This document shows positions 1 through 8,108 of a DNA stretch of 64,000 nucleotides, in pieces. Every line of letters begins with the position of its first letter. Positions within the stretch are counted from its first letter, which is position 1. The stretch comes from Bifidobacterium sp. (GTDB taxonomy: Bacteria; Actinomycetota; Actinomycetes; Actinomycetales; Bifidobacteriaceae). The stretch is from NCBI GenBank assembly GCA_024104275.1, contig JAGGHK010000002.1, forward strand, positions 1 to 64,000, read 5' to 3'. A program made the position numbers and the translations under genes. The notes beneath the pieces were generated by a model. It did no database searches. It saw nothing but the letters and a program-made list of their open reading frames with translations, and was not told the origin of the DNA.

Positions 1-107
1 CCGTTGCCAGGCATATAGACCGCCTGGTCAATGTGCAAATCGGCAAACGTGCCGACAACCAGCAGCACCAGCGCACCGATCGCGGTGACAGGAAACATCT
101 TTTTCAT
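1..107 (-). CDS. Partial small membrane protein, possibly PAP2-family phosphatase (N-terminus only)
   Basis: The gene starts at 107 with ATG and runs off the left edge, so only about 35 residues are visible. They begin MKKMFPVTAIGALVLLVVG, a two-lysine start followed by a hydrophobic stretch that looks like a membrane segment or signal anchor, then a short acidic segment with DLHIDQAVY. An AAGGA-type ribosome binding site lies just upstream of the ATG. The early DLxIDQA motif reminds me of PAP2-type membrane phosphatases of actinobacteria, but the catalytic region is outside the window, so the family call is a guess. The gene lies downstream of RNase J on the same strand, with a hairpin between them. 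Confidence 0.5.
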   Translation of the reverse strand, partial: MKKMFPVTAIGALVLLVVGTFADLHIDQAVYMPGN

Positions 108-130
108 ACGTTCATTCCTTGTAATTTACA

Positions 131-166
131 AATTTCCCCGGCAGGCGCGAAACCTACCGGGGAAAT
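131..166 (-). terminator. Probable terminator of the RNase J gene
   Basis: A perfect 10-bp stem (132-141 pairs with 157-166) encloses a loop containing a further AGG/CCT pairing. On the minus strand the stem is followed by a short T-rich run. It lies about 95 bp past the RNase J stop codon and just before the next gene. Confidence 0.6.
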
Positions 167-260
167 CATATACCAAGCTGCTCAGATTTTCAGGAATAAA
201 CCAATCCGAACATCAACTGGTTATCAACGGACCAAATTCAGCCTCAGCCTCGCCTCAGCC

Positions 261-2321
261 TCAGTTGCCTTCCGGGGTGCCGTCGATGACGTCGTGGGCG
301 ATATCGGCGACGACCGGGACGATCATCGGCTTGCGGTGAAGCTGGCGGGAGACCCAGCTGCCGATGGTGCGGCGCATGATCTGCTGGAGCTTGTGGGTGT
401 CGTGGGTGCCCTGCATCATCGCATCCTCGAGCTGCCCAACGATCTGGTGACGCACCTTGTCAAGATCGCCCTCGTCGTCGGGAATCGCATTCATATAGAC
501 CTTCGGGCCGGAGATGACGTTCTTGGCGTCGGTGTCGACCACGGCGAAGATGGAAACGAACCCTTCGGTGCCGAGGATCTTGCGCTTTTCAAGCTCTTCG
601 TCCGTGAGCTCGCCGACCGTATCGCCATCGACGTAGACATAGGCGCACGGCACGGAGCCGACGACCGCGGCCTGGCCGTGGTAGAGGTCGACCACATCGC
701 CGTCTTCGGCGAGCACGACGTTTTTCGGGTCGACGCCGGTCTTGACGGCTACGAGGCCGTTGGCGACCAGATGGCGGTTCTCGCCGTGAATCGGCATGAC
801 GCACTTGGGCTTCAAAATGTTGTAGAAGTAGGTGAGCTCGCCTTCGTTGGAATGGCCGGAGACGTGAATCTTCGCGTTGTCACGGTTGACCACACGGGCG
901 CCCTTCTGCACGAGCTTGTTGATCATGCCGTAGACCTCGTTCTCGTTGCCGGGAATGAGGGAACTGGCCATCACGACGGTGTCGAACTCGTTGATGGTGA
1001 TGTCGCGGTGGGTGCCATCGGCGATGCGGCCAAGCGCGGCCATCGGCTCGCCCTGCGAACCGGTGCACATGTAGACCAGCTTGTTGTCCTGGATGTCCTT
1101 GGCCTTCTTCAGGTCGACGACGGTGCCTTCGGGGATGTGCAGGTAGCCGAGGTCGGCGGCGATGGACATGTTGCGCACCATCGAACGGCCCACGAAGACG
1201 ACCTTGCGGCCGACCTTGTGCGCGGCGTCCACGACCTGCTGGACGCGGTGGACGTGGCTGGAGAAGGAGGCGACGATGATCTTGCGGGTGGCCTCGCTGA
1301 AGGCGCGCTCGAGCTCCGGGCCGATGGTGCTTTCGGGGCGCACGAAGCCGGGGACCTCGGCGTTGGTGGAATCGACCATCACCAGGTCGACGCCCTTCTC
1401 GCCGAGCTTGCCGAACTCAACCAAGTCTGTAATACGATGGTCGATGGGCAGCTGGTCAAGCTTGAAGTCGCCGGTGTCGATGACGGTGCCGGCGGGCGTG
1501 TTGATGCACACGGCCAGCGCGTCGGGGATCGAATGGGTGACGGCGACGAATTCGAGGTTGAACGGGCCGACCTTGAGCTTGTCGCGGCCCTTGACCTCAA
1601 CGCAACGCGGGTTCTGGTGGTGCTCTTCGCACTTGGCCTTGACGAAGGCGAGCGTCAGCTTCGAACCGATGAGCGGGATGTCCGGACGCAGGTTCAAGAG
1701 ATACGGCACGCCGCCGATATGGTCCTCATGACCGTGGGTCAGCACGAGCGCTTCGATGTCATCGAGACGATCCTTGATATAGCTGAAATCAGGGAGGATG
1801 AGGTCGACGCCAGGCTGCTCCTCATCGGGGAAGAGCACGCCGCAATCGACCAGCAGCAGGTGGCCGTTGTATTCGATCACGTTCATGTTGCGGCCGATTT
1901 CGCCGAGGCCGCCAAGCGGCACGATGCGCATGGAGCCCTTGCGGTACTTCGGCGGGGCAATCAGCACGGCGTCCTGGTTGGGCGAGGTGCCCGGGGTGCG
2001 GGAGACGGCGCGCGGGTTGGAACGACGGCTGCTGGAACGGCTGCCGCCGCGTGTATTACGAGATGAATTGGAACCACTTGAACGGCGTCCGCCGGAACGG
2101 GAGGAACCGCGGGATTCGCTACGCTTAGTGCCCGTGCGCTTCGTGCTTGTACGCTTTTCTTCGCTTTTCGCACTGGTTTTCGCACTGGTTTTCGCGCTGG
2201 CACTGGCACCACGCTTCGTGGCTTTCTCGGCGGTAGTTTCGCTTTTACGGGCGCGTGCCTTACTGGCGCTGCCACGACGATGCGTGGTCGGCGCTGTGGT
2301 TTTTTCTTCTGTATCTGTCAT
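261..2321 (-). CDS. rnj: Ribonuclease J with long basic N-terminal extension
   Basis: This 686-residue protein is a beta-CASP metallo-beta-lactamase nuclease of the RNase J family, a 5'-3' exo- and endoribonuclease in mRNA decay and rRNA processing. The metal-binding signature LTHGHEDHIGG is at about residues 193-203, the core begins near PLGGLGEIG (about 132), and the C-terminal half contains VSGHSNEGEL. Residues 1 to about 125 form a Lys/Arg/Ser/Thr-rich, low-complexity tail, common in actinobacterial RNase J and probably RNA- or protein-binding. It follows dapB and dapA on the same strand, the usual actinobacterial order, but a terminator-like hairpin sits between dapA and it. The ribosome binding site before the ATG is weak, so the start is likely but not certain. 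Confidence 0.95.
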   Translation of the reverse strand: MTDTEEKTTAPTTHRRGSASKARARKSETTAEKATKRGASASAKTSAKTSAKSEEKRTSTKRTGTKRSESRGSSRSGGRRSSGSNSSRNTRGGSRSSSRRSNPRAVSRTPGTSPNQDAVLIAPPKYRKGSMRIVPLGGLGEIGRNMNVIEYNGHLLLVDCGVLFPDEEQPGVDLILPDFSYIKDRLDDIEALVLTHGHEDHIGGVPYLLNLRPDIPLIGSKLTLAFVKAKCEEHHQNPRCVEVKGRDKLKVGPFNLEFVAVTHSIPDALAVCINTPAGTVIDTGDFKLDQLPIDHRITDLVEFGKLGEKGVDLVMVDSTNAEVPGFVRPESTIGPELERAFSEATRKIIVASFSSHVHRVQQVVDAAHKVGRKVVFVGRSMVRNMSIAADLGYLHIPEGTVVDLKKAKDIQDNKLVYMCTGSQGEPMAALGRIADGTHRDITINEFDTVVMASSLIPGNENEVYGMINKLVQKGARVVNRDNAKIHVSGHSNEGELTYFYNILKPKCVMPIHGENRHLVANGLVAVKTGVDPKNVVLAEDGDVVDLYHGQAAVVGSVPCAYVYVDGDTVGELTDEELEKRKILGTEGFVSIFAVVDTDAKNVISGPKVYMNAIPDDEGDLDKVRHQIVGQLEDAMMQGTHDTHKLQQIMRRTIGSWVSRQLHRKPMIVPVVADIAHDVIDGTPEGN

Positions 2322-2373
2322 ATCTATTACTGAACTTCTGTTTACTTAGTGTCTGCACCTATGCGCAGACGAG

Positions 2374-2407
2374 GAATAAAAACAGCGGACCAAAGCCCGT
2401 GGCCGCT
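2374..2407 (-). terminator. Intrinsic terminator after dapA
   Basis: On the minus strand AGCGG (2403-2407) pairs with CCGCT (2383-2387), the stem extends inward with mismatches, and a GTTTTTATT tail follows. It is about 70 bp beyond the dapA stop codon and before RNase J. Confidence 0.65.
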
Positions 2408-2473
2408 TACGCGCCACCGACCTCCCCGCTGTAATGAGTGATGCTTTTGCCTTGCTCGATCTTAAAAACCTTC

Positions 2474-3385
2474 TTAGGCGTCCAGGATACCGGCATCGAC
2501 CATGCCCTGGTGGGCACGCTCAAATTCCGGTTGCCCCGGCCCGACGTTCGGCAGGCGCATCTTCGTTTCGTCAAGCCATCCGCGCTCGTGCAACGCAGCC
2601 TTGGCCATGACTCCCTGGAATCCGGTGCCGTTGATGGCATCGACCAGCGGGGCGAGACGGACCGCGAGACGCTGGGCCTTACGAATATCCCCCCTATCAA
2701 AAGCCTCGGCGAGCTGACGCATCGGGTTTGACGCGACATGCGCGATGACGGAAATAATGCCAACGGCACCGATGGAAAGGAACGGCAGGAAGAGCGCGTC
2801 ATCGCCGGAATACCAAGTCAGGCCGGTTTCCATGCGCTTGCGCACCGCTCCCGCGATGTCGCCCGTCGCATCCTTGACGGCTTTGATATGGTCAAGTCCC
2901 GCGAGCCTGCAATAGGTCTCAAGCGAAAGATGCACACCGGTACGTCCGGGGACATCATAGACGATAATCGGCTTGTCCGCCGACTCGTTGACCGCCTGAT
3001 AATGCCGGAAAATGCCTTCCTGCGAAGGGCGGGAATAGTAAGGAGCGACCACCAGCACCGCGTCGGCGCCGGCTTCCTGGGTCTGCTCGACCATGCGAAC
3101 CGTGTGGGCGGTGTCGTTGGAACCCGCGCCGGAAATCACCGGCACATCGACGGCTGCCTTGACGACCTGGACAAGCTTGACCTTCTCGTCCATGTGGGTG
3201 ACCGGCGACTCACCGGTCGTGCCGTTGACCAAGAGGCCATCGGCACCGGAGGCGACCAGATGCTTGGCCAATGCCAAGGATGCTTCGAAATCGACGGAAC
3301 CATCATCGTGCATCGGCGTCACCATCGCCGGAATAACCCGGCCGAATGGCGCACAATCAAGTAGATGCATAGAAGACTCACTCAT
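2474..3385 (-). CDS. dapA: 4-hydroxy-tetrahydrodipicolinate synthase
   Basis: The 303-residue protein condenses pyruvate with aspartate semialdehyde, the first committed step to diaminopimelate and lysine. It is a TIM-barrel class I aldolase. The pyruvate-binding motif NGTTGESPV, the tyrosine in VYDVPGRTG (about 141) and the Schiff-base lysine in KAVKDATGD (about 168) are all present, and the length is normal for the family. dapB lies upstream on the same strand, with 287 bp between them that carry a hairpin and a three-copy repeat, so the two may be transcribed separately. The first ATG has a poor ribosome binding site; a second ATG five codons further on is possible. Confidence 0.95.
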   Translation of the reverse strand: MSESSMHLLDCAPFGRVIPAMVTPMHDDGSVDFEASLALAKHLVASGADGLLVNGTTGESPVTHMDEKVKLVQVVKAAVDVPVISGAGSNDTAHTVRMVEQTQEAGADAVLVVAPYYSRPSQEGIFRHYQAVNESADKPIIVYDVPGRTGVHLSLETYCRLAGLDHIKAVKDATGDIAGAVRKRMETGLTWYSGDDALFLPFLSIGAVGIISVIAHVASNPMRQLAEAFDRGDIRKAQRLAVRLAPLVDAINGTGFQGVMAKAALHERGWLDETKMRLPNVGPGQPEFERAHQGMVDAGILDA

Positions 3386-3470
3386 ACTTCAACGCTACTT
3401 CTCGGGCGGGACGCCTATCAACAACCGATAAACGAAAATATTGCAATACGTTTTTGGTTTATGCAAACAT

Positions 3471-3511
3471 AAGAATAACCGCCGGATACAGGCTCGAACT
3501 GCAACCGGCGG
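3471..3511 (-). terminator. Probable terminator after dapB
   Basis: CCGCCGG (3479-3485) pairs with CCGGCGG (3505-3511). On the minus strand the stem is followed by TTATTCTT. It is 160 bp past the dapB stop, with the three-copy repeat lying between the stop and this hairpin. Confidence 0.5.
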
Positions 3512-3516
3512 TATAT

Positions 3517-3661
3517 CAGACAGATTCGCGATTAATCTCTCCGGAATCGTGAGGCATGCTTGACTCGCGTAAGCTTCTGCGCATCAGACAGATTGATGAC
3601 TGCCTCTAGAGACCTCAAGGGATGAGTCGACTTGCGTACTCTCTTGTATTCCAGACAGATT
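3517..3661. repeat. Three CAGACAGATT copies spaced 67-68 bp, degenerate tandem repeat
   Basis: The 10-mer CAGACAGATT occurs exactly at 3517-3526, 3585-3594 and 3652-3661. The stretches between share further weaker similarity, for example GACTCGCGTA against GACTTGCGTA before the next copy, which suggests an old tandem duplication of a unit of about 67 bp. It lies just beyond the dapB stop codon and would be in its 3' untranslated region. Confidence 0.6.
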
Positions 3662-3672
3662 GGCAGTTGCCC

Positions 3673-4425
3673 TCAAAGGTCAAGGAACGCGTCGAGGCCA
3701 ACCGTGAGGCCCAGATGAGCGCCCGAGGCAATGTTGCGCACGGCCAGCAGGACGCCGGGCATGAACGAGGCGCGGTCGAAGCTGTCGGCGCGGATCGTGA
3801 GCTGCTCGCCGGTGTTGCCCAGCAGCACTTCCTCATGGGCATTGAGCCCCTGCAGACGCACCGCGTGAACATGAACGCCGTCAATAACCTGCCCGCGGGA
3901 GGCCGCCTCACCTTGCGTGCCGTCGGGCATCGGGGCGCAACCGGCCTTCTTGCGGGCCGCCGAAATCGCCTGAGCAGTATGGATAGCGGTACCGGAAGGT
4001 GCATCGACCTTGTCAGGGTGGTGCAGCTCGATGACCTCGGCAGAAGTGAAGTATTTGGCGGCCTCGGCGGCGAACTTGTCGGCCAAAACGGCGGAAATGG
4101 CAAAGTTCGGGGCGATGAACACGGACTGGTTTTGCCGCGGGGACTTGGCGAGCGCGGCCTTGACCTGATCGAGCTTTTCGTCGGTCCAGCCGGTGGTGCC
4201 GACCACCACGTCGACGCCTTGCGCCACGAGCTTCAGCACGTTGCCCAGCGACGAAGTCGGAACGGTGAATTCCACCGCCACGTCGGTATCGTCCGGAGTG
4301 ACGGCCGCGATATCGTCGTTCTCGCCAATCTGCTGCGCGATTTGCATATCGTCCGCGGCCTTGACCGCCTCGACCACGCTGCCGCCCATGCGACCCTGTG
4401 CCCCAACCACTGAAACTCGAATCAT
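3673..4425 (-). CDS. dapB: 4-hydroxy-tetrahydrodipicolinate reductase
   Basis: The 250-residue protein is the NAD(P)H-dependent reductase after dapA in the diaminopimelate/lysine route. The N-terminal dinucleotide-binding motif VVGAQGRMG and the family signature HHPDKVDAPSGT (about 131-143, with the catalytic histidine and lysine) are intact. Length is as expected. A GAGGG-type ribosome binding site precedes the ATG, and an AT-rich stretch with TATATAAAT and TATAAG lies 30-60 bp upstream as a likely promoter. dapA and RNase J follow on the same strand. Confidence 0.95.
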   Translation of the reverse strand: MIRVSVVGAQGRMGGSVVEAVKAADDMQIAQQIGENDDIAAVTPDDTDVAVEFTVPTSSLGNVLKLVAQGVDVVVGTTGWTDEKLDQVKAALAKSPRQNQSVFIAPNFAISAVLADKFAAEAAKYFTSAEVIELHHPDKVDAPSGTAIHTAQAISAARKKAGCAPMPDGTQGEAASRGQVIDGVHVHAVRLQGLNAHEEVLLGNTGEQLTIRADSFDRASFMPGVLLAVRNIASGAHLGLTVGLDAFLDL

Positions 4426-4700
4426 AACACCCTCGCCTTCTCTGTATGTCTTATACCTTTATTTATATAGCAACAATACGGCGGCAAGGGAACAACGAAG
4501 ACTGAACAGTGAAAACCGGACAGTGCCCAGCCTTAGAAGAGCCGGCAAGATGCGAATGCCTGGGCGGGCAGCTCGCCGATCGGGCGCCATCGGCCATAAA
4601 CAAGGCTCATATTGACATCAAGGAACGAGCGATACAAAGGCGTAAATCATATCAAAGTCCTTTCTTAATCCATATCCAGCACCTTCTCTTTGACGGCCCC

Positions 4701-5924
4701 TTAATCCCCCAACTGTTCTAATGCCCAGGCGAACCGTGTTTCCATCGCTTTGATGGAAGCATAGTCTAGGCCCCGAATTCGGGCCCGCCCGATGGCCTGT
4801 TTGAGCGCCGAGCATAACGACGACTCGTAGCTTTTGGCCTCCGAAAGATTGACACCGAACAAACCCAACGCTTTGTCAGTCATCAATGCTGCGATGTCCA
4901 CATGCGGTTCTCCGAACAACGAAAGTTCATGGAGATTGTCATCCTCGCCATAGTACGGCTCAGGGTTCAGATCAAAAGCCGGAGATAATCGCCATCCGTT
5001 GCCCACTCGCAGGAAACCATGATTACGCAGATGATCATCCCGGTTGCCAATAGCCGCGCCGAATAACGCCCGTCGCCACAATTCATGGGTATCGGCCCCG
5101 ACGGCCCGCGCGGTTCCCACTAAGTCCTCCCAATCGCCGCCCTGTCCGTCCACGGCTTGCAAGGCAGTCAACGCCGAAATATAGGGAATCCGTATCAAGT
5201 GCTTAGGCGTGCCTTCACCGGCACGATCGAAACGTTTCGTCAGCAGCACCGTCCGTTGCCTCCGGGCAGTGTCCTTAATTTTGACAACCTGATGCTCGGG
5301 TACATCAATCCCCGCCATTTCGGCAATCTCGAGCGTCACCGCCTCCCAACCAATGACATCCCAATTCTCGCCGTCAGGCTTGGGGAACTTGGCCATCCAC
5401 AAAGCGTTGCGGTCAGACACCGACGCTTTGGGCCGCGCACCGCCCAACGAACCCGTGGCTTGGTAAAGACGCCGCAACGAGGCGTCATCGACGTCCTGGT
5501 TGTTCTGCACCGCGTCCGCTGTGTTCAGCAAATCCGGCAAATTGGCCTGAACGGGGACGCCCTCGTTACCTGCCAACGGCTTACCGTCACTGAAAAACCT
5601 CAGTGCGCCCTGCCTCGTCACATCGTTAACGCCAAGAAGATATTCCGATTCGGGAAGATTACGGCCTTTGCGGTTACGGTCGATAATCTTCCTGCCCCAA
5701 CGATCGGGAGCGGCGTCGGAGAACTGCCCAAGCTTATCGAACGAAAACGACCGTGTCGCGAATAGCAGGAGAGGCGTGAGCTCGAACGCTCTGGGATCTC
5801 GCATGTACTCGTCGGCATATAGAAAAGTGGACGTGTTCCCTTGGAAATACAATGTACCGGCCACAAGTTCCTGACCGTCACCAAGTCCTGTGCGAACTTC
5901 AACCTGCCGCTCACTCATACGCAA
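4701..5924 (-). CDS. hipA: HipA-type serine/threonine kinase toxin
   Basis: The protein (407 residues) matches the HipA toxin-kinase fold. The flexible loop GSLGGARPKA (about 157-166) carries the serine that is autophosphorylated in HipA proteins. The catalytic segment GNRDDHLRNHGFL (about 291-304) and the metal-binding SPAFDLNP (about 313-320) are present, so the kinase looks active. Known HipA targets are aminoacyl-tRNA synthetases such as GltX; the target here cannot be read from sequence. It lies 56 bp downstream of a HipB-like gene on the same strand. Position 5924 is a TTG with AAGGA five bases upstream; an ATG two codons later (5918) is the alternative start. Confidence 0.9.
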   Translation of the reverse strand: MRMSERQVEVRTGLGDGQELVAGTLYFQGNTSTFLYADEYMRDPRAFELTPLLLFATRSFSFDKLGQFSDAAPDRWGRKIIDRNRKGRNLPESEYLLGVNDVTRQGALRFFSDGKPLAGNEGVPVQANLPDLLNTADAVQNNQDVDDASLRRLYQATGSLGGARPKASVSDRNALWMAKFPKPDGENWDVIGWEAVTLEIAEMAGIDVPEHQVVKIKDTARRQRTVLLTKRFDRAGEGTPKHLIRIPYISALTALQAVDGQGGDWEDLVGTARAVGADTHELWRRALFGAAIGNRDDHLRNHGFLRVGNGWRLSPAFDLNPEPYYGEDDNLHELSLFGEPHVDIAALMTDKALGLFGVNLSEAKSYESSLCSALKQAIGRARIRGLDYASIKAMETRFAWALEQLGD

Positions 5925-5980
5925 CCGCTTCCTTCATCACACCAATCGTATCGACACACCCAAGGCTAAGCCACCGCCCT

Positions 5981-6271
5981 TCAACGCACGCGCTTAGGCA
6001 GATTTTCGGCTGCTCGGACAATGCCCAGAGTGTGCGAGTACGGATCTGCCGACTGCACCATGTAATCGGCCAGCTGGAGGATCCGGGCAATAGCCAGCAG
6101 CGCATCAGAACCAACGGCCTTGCCGTGCTCAAGGTTCGCCACCGTGCTCTGGCTGACTCCGGCGCGCTGAGCCACATCGGCGACCCGCAACTTCAACAGC
6201 TTGCGTTGGGTCGCGAACTGCCTGCCCAACGTTCTTAAGTCTCGCCTTGCAGTAACCGGTACATATTTCAT
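5981..6271 (-). CDS. hipB: HipB-type HTH antitoxin
   Basis: This 96-residue protein has an XRE/Cro-type helix-turn-helix around residues 30-80, with VADVAQRAGVSQSTVANLEHG the recognisable core. Its position just upstream of hipA identifies it as the antitoxin and autorepressor: HipB neutralises HipA and binds operators over their shared promoter. The N-terminus (MKYVPVTARRDLRTLG) is longer than in E. coli HipB. An AAAGG sequence precedes the ATG. A TATACT -10 box lies upstream and is flanked by inverted repeats. Confidence 0.88.
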   Translation of the reverse strand: MKYVPVTARRDLRTLGRQFATQRKLLKLRVADVAQRAGVSQSTVANLEHGKAVGSDALLAIARILQLADYMVQSADPYSHTLGIVRAAENLPKRVR

Positions 6272-6273
6272 GA

Positions 6274-6313
6274 CATTTAAACCTTTAAGAACTGAAATTT
6301 CGATGCTTAAATG
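6274..6313 (-). promoter_or_regulatory. Candidate HipB operator and promoter region
   Basis: Two nested inverted repeats occupy the hipB leader: CATTTAA (6274-6280) with TTAAATG (6307-6313), and TTTAAG (6284-6289) with CTTAAA (6306-6311). A minus-strand TATACT box lies at about 6316-6321. Dyads next to the -10 box fit autorepression by HipB. This is inferred from position and symmetry only. Confidence 0.45.
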
Positions 6314-6449
6314 AAGTATAACATGAAATATCAGTGATTATTAATCATCATCCGGCAGCAAAACCAATTGGATTCTGGACCCTTGAAGTTAAAAGCTCCG
6401 TCAGGCACCTTTCCAATAGAGATGACCGCCAAACCGATACTGCATCGAC

Positions 6450-7808
6450 TCACGCGGATTGCTTGCGACGGGCAAGGAACCAACCCAACGCGGCCAAAGG
6501 AACCGCGGCAAACGTCGTAGCAATGGGCAGCAGCAGACCGACGTGCGGGCTGGAAACATCGAGCACCATGCCGGCAAGCGACGAGCCGAACGACGTGCCG
6601 ACCGAACCCGCCGTGGTGACCCAGGAAAGGCCTTCGGTCAGCGAACTCGGCGGAACGATGTCCTTGACGATGAGGTTGCCGGTGGCGAAAAGCGGCGAGA
6701 CGCACAGGCCGGAAAGAATCGAGGCGATTCCCAGCAGAATGAGGTTGTCCATCGCCAATCGGCAGAAGACATAGCCGAAAGTAAGCAGAGTGAGAAAAAC
6801 CACCATGTGCTGCCAGTTGGAGCCCTTCGGCTTCTTCGAGCCGAAAATGAAGGCGCCGATGCAGGAACCGACGGCGAACATGGCCAGCTGCAGGCCGAGC
6901 AGCTGCTCGCGGCCGATGGCCTTCATCATCGCGGTGACCGAGACATCGAACTCATTGAAACTCATATTGAAAACGACGAAAACGACCAGAAGCGGGATGA
7001 TGCCGGCGTAGAGCAGGACGCTCTGAGGCTTTTGGCTGTGCGTGTGCAGCTGATGAAGGCTCACACCGTCCTCGTCAAGCCGGTAGCCTTGCGTACCGCC
7101 GCGGTTTTCGAAGGCCGCTTTCACGTCCTCGTCGCTCGGAGACGCGGCGACGATGGACACGGTTTCGATGACGGGAGGCTGGGTATCCTTTAGCGAGAAA
7201 AAGATTGACCCGCCGATGGCGCAGGCAATCGTCGGCACGAAAAGCTGGGAGACCGGGCTGACGGAAGTCGCCAGAAACGCGGCGAGAATCGGACCGAGAA
7301 TGAAGACCATCTCGTCGATGCCTGCTTCGAGGGCGTAGGCCGTGTCGAGCAAACCGCTGTTTTTCGGGTCGCGCAGCGCATAGGCCCAGCGGGTACGCAC
7401 GAGAGCCCCAAACGAGAACTGCGTCAGACCCATCAGAATCGCCAAAACGAACAGGACGGGAATCGAGACGCGGGCCCAGGCGGCCACGGCGAAGACAAGC
7501 ATGAATACGACGGAAAGCCCCAAAGCGACCCAGCCAACCTTACGTTGACCGAAACGGTCGAAAAGGCGGGCGTATAGCGGGGTGACGGCGGCGACGGCGA
7601 GAATATACACCGCGCTCATCGTGCCTGCAACCGTCCAATTGTCATACATATGATTCAGTGCGAGCACGATTCCGAGGCTCATCATCGAAATCGGAAGACG
7701 CGCGACCGCTCCGGAAATACAGAACGCCTTGGCACCGGGTATCGCGAAAAGCCGCCCATACGGCGACTGGTGACGCTGACTCGAAACGCTACGACCTGCA
7801 TTATTCAC
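6450..7808 (-). CDS. MFS transporter, substrate unknown
   Basis: The 452-residue protein has about twelve hydrophobic segments and major-facilitator features: an internal cytoplasmic loop motif (YARLFDRFGQRKVG, close to the family GxxxDRxGRR pattern) between helices 2 and 3, and a long polar loop in the middle (about 205-255). It belongs in the cytoplasmic membrane. It stands alone between the hip pair and the next transporter, with no enzyme gene beside it to suggest a substrate. An AAAGGA sequence sits about 17 bases before the ATG. An efflux role is plausible but not shown. Confidence 0.8.
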   Translation of the reverse strand: MNNAGRSVSSQRHQSPYGRLFAIPGAKAFCISGAVARLPISMMSLGIVLALNHMYDNWTVAGTMSAVYILAVAAVTPLYARLFDRFGQRKVGWVALGLSVVFMLVFAVAAWARVSIPVLFVLAILMGLTQFSFGALVRTRWAYALRDPKNSGLLDTAYALEAGIDEMVFILGPILAAFLATSVSPVSQLFVPTIACAIGGSIFFSLKDTQPPVIETVSIVAASPSDEDVKAAFENRGGTQGYRLDEDGVSLHQLHTHSQKPQSVLLYAGIIPLLVVFVVFNMSFNEFDVSVTAMMKAIGREQLLGLQLAMFAVGSCIGAFIFGSKKPKGSNWQHMVVFLTLLTFGYVFCRLAMDNLILLGIASILSGLCVSPLFATGNLIVKDIVPPSSLTEGLSWVTTAGSVGTSFGSSLAGMVLDVSSPHVGLLLPIATTFAAVPLAALGWFLARRKQSA

Positions 7809-8108
7809 TTCCCATCAATCCTTTCCGACAAGTCGGGATGATGATGGAGGCATGAAAATCACGGTTTTCCGATGCCAAAACCACCGAATCATCGCGGCAT
7901 TTGTCAACCACATAATTCGATACTTTCAGTGTATATATCCAGTCTATCCAACCCGCGCGGACGAGAAGCCTGCAGCGTAACCGTAAAGGAGATTTCGGCT
8001 TTATACCAACAAAAAAGGACCCATCAAAACGATGGGTCCTTCTTTTCACGAAGACATTGATTCGCTGTTACGAATCAGTTTACGGAAGCATATTCGCCTA
8101 GCCTAAGC
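7809..8108. other. 300-bp intergenic region between two MFS genes
   Basis: The region holds the upstream sequence of the lone MFS gene, including AT-rich TATATA stretches near 7931 that could serve as its promoter, and the terminator of the downstream MFS gene described separately. I see no gene or RNA in the remainder. Confidence 0.5.
8010..8046 (-). terminator. Strong terminator after the esterase-MFS operon
   Basis: AGGACCCATC and GATGGGTCCT form a perfect 10-bp stem with a five-base loop, flanked by A6 on one side and TCTTTT on the other. It can terminate in both directions; on the minus strand it follows the MFS gene ending at 8109. Confidence 0.85.

Noticed and set aside
33-2066. Very long open frame on the plus strand opposite RNase J
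   Set aside because: It is antisense to a clear RNase J gene, its composition (Val/Asp/Gly/His-rich) is that of a mirrored high-GC gene, and it has no family similarity or ribosome binding site.
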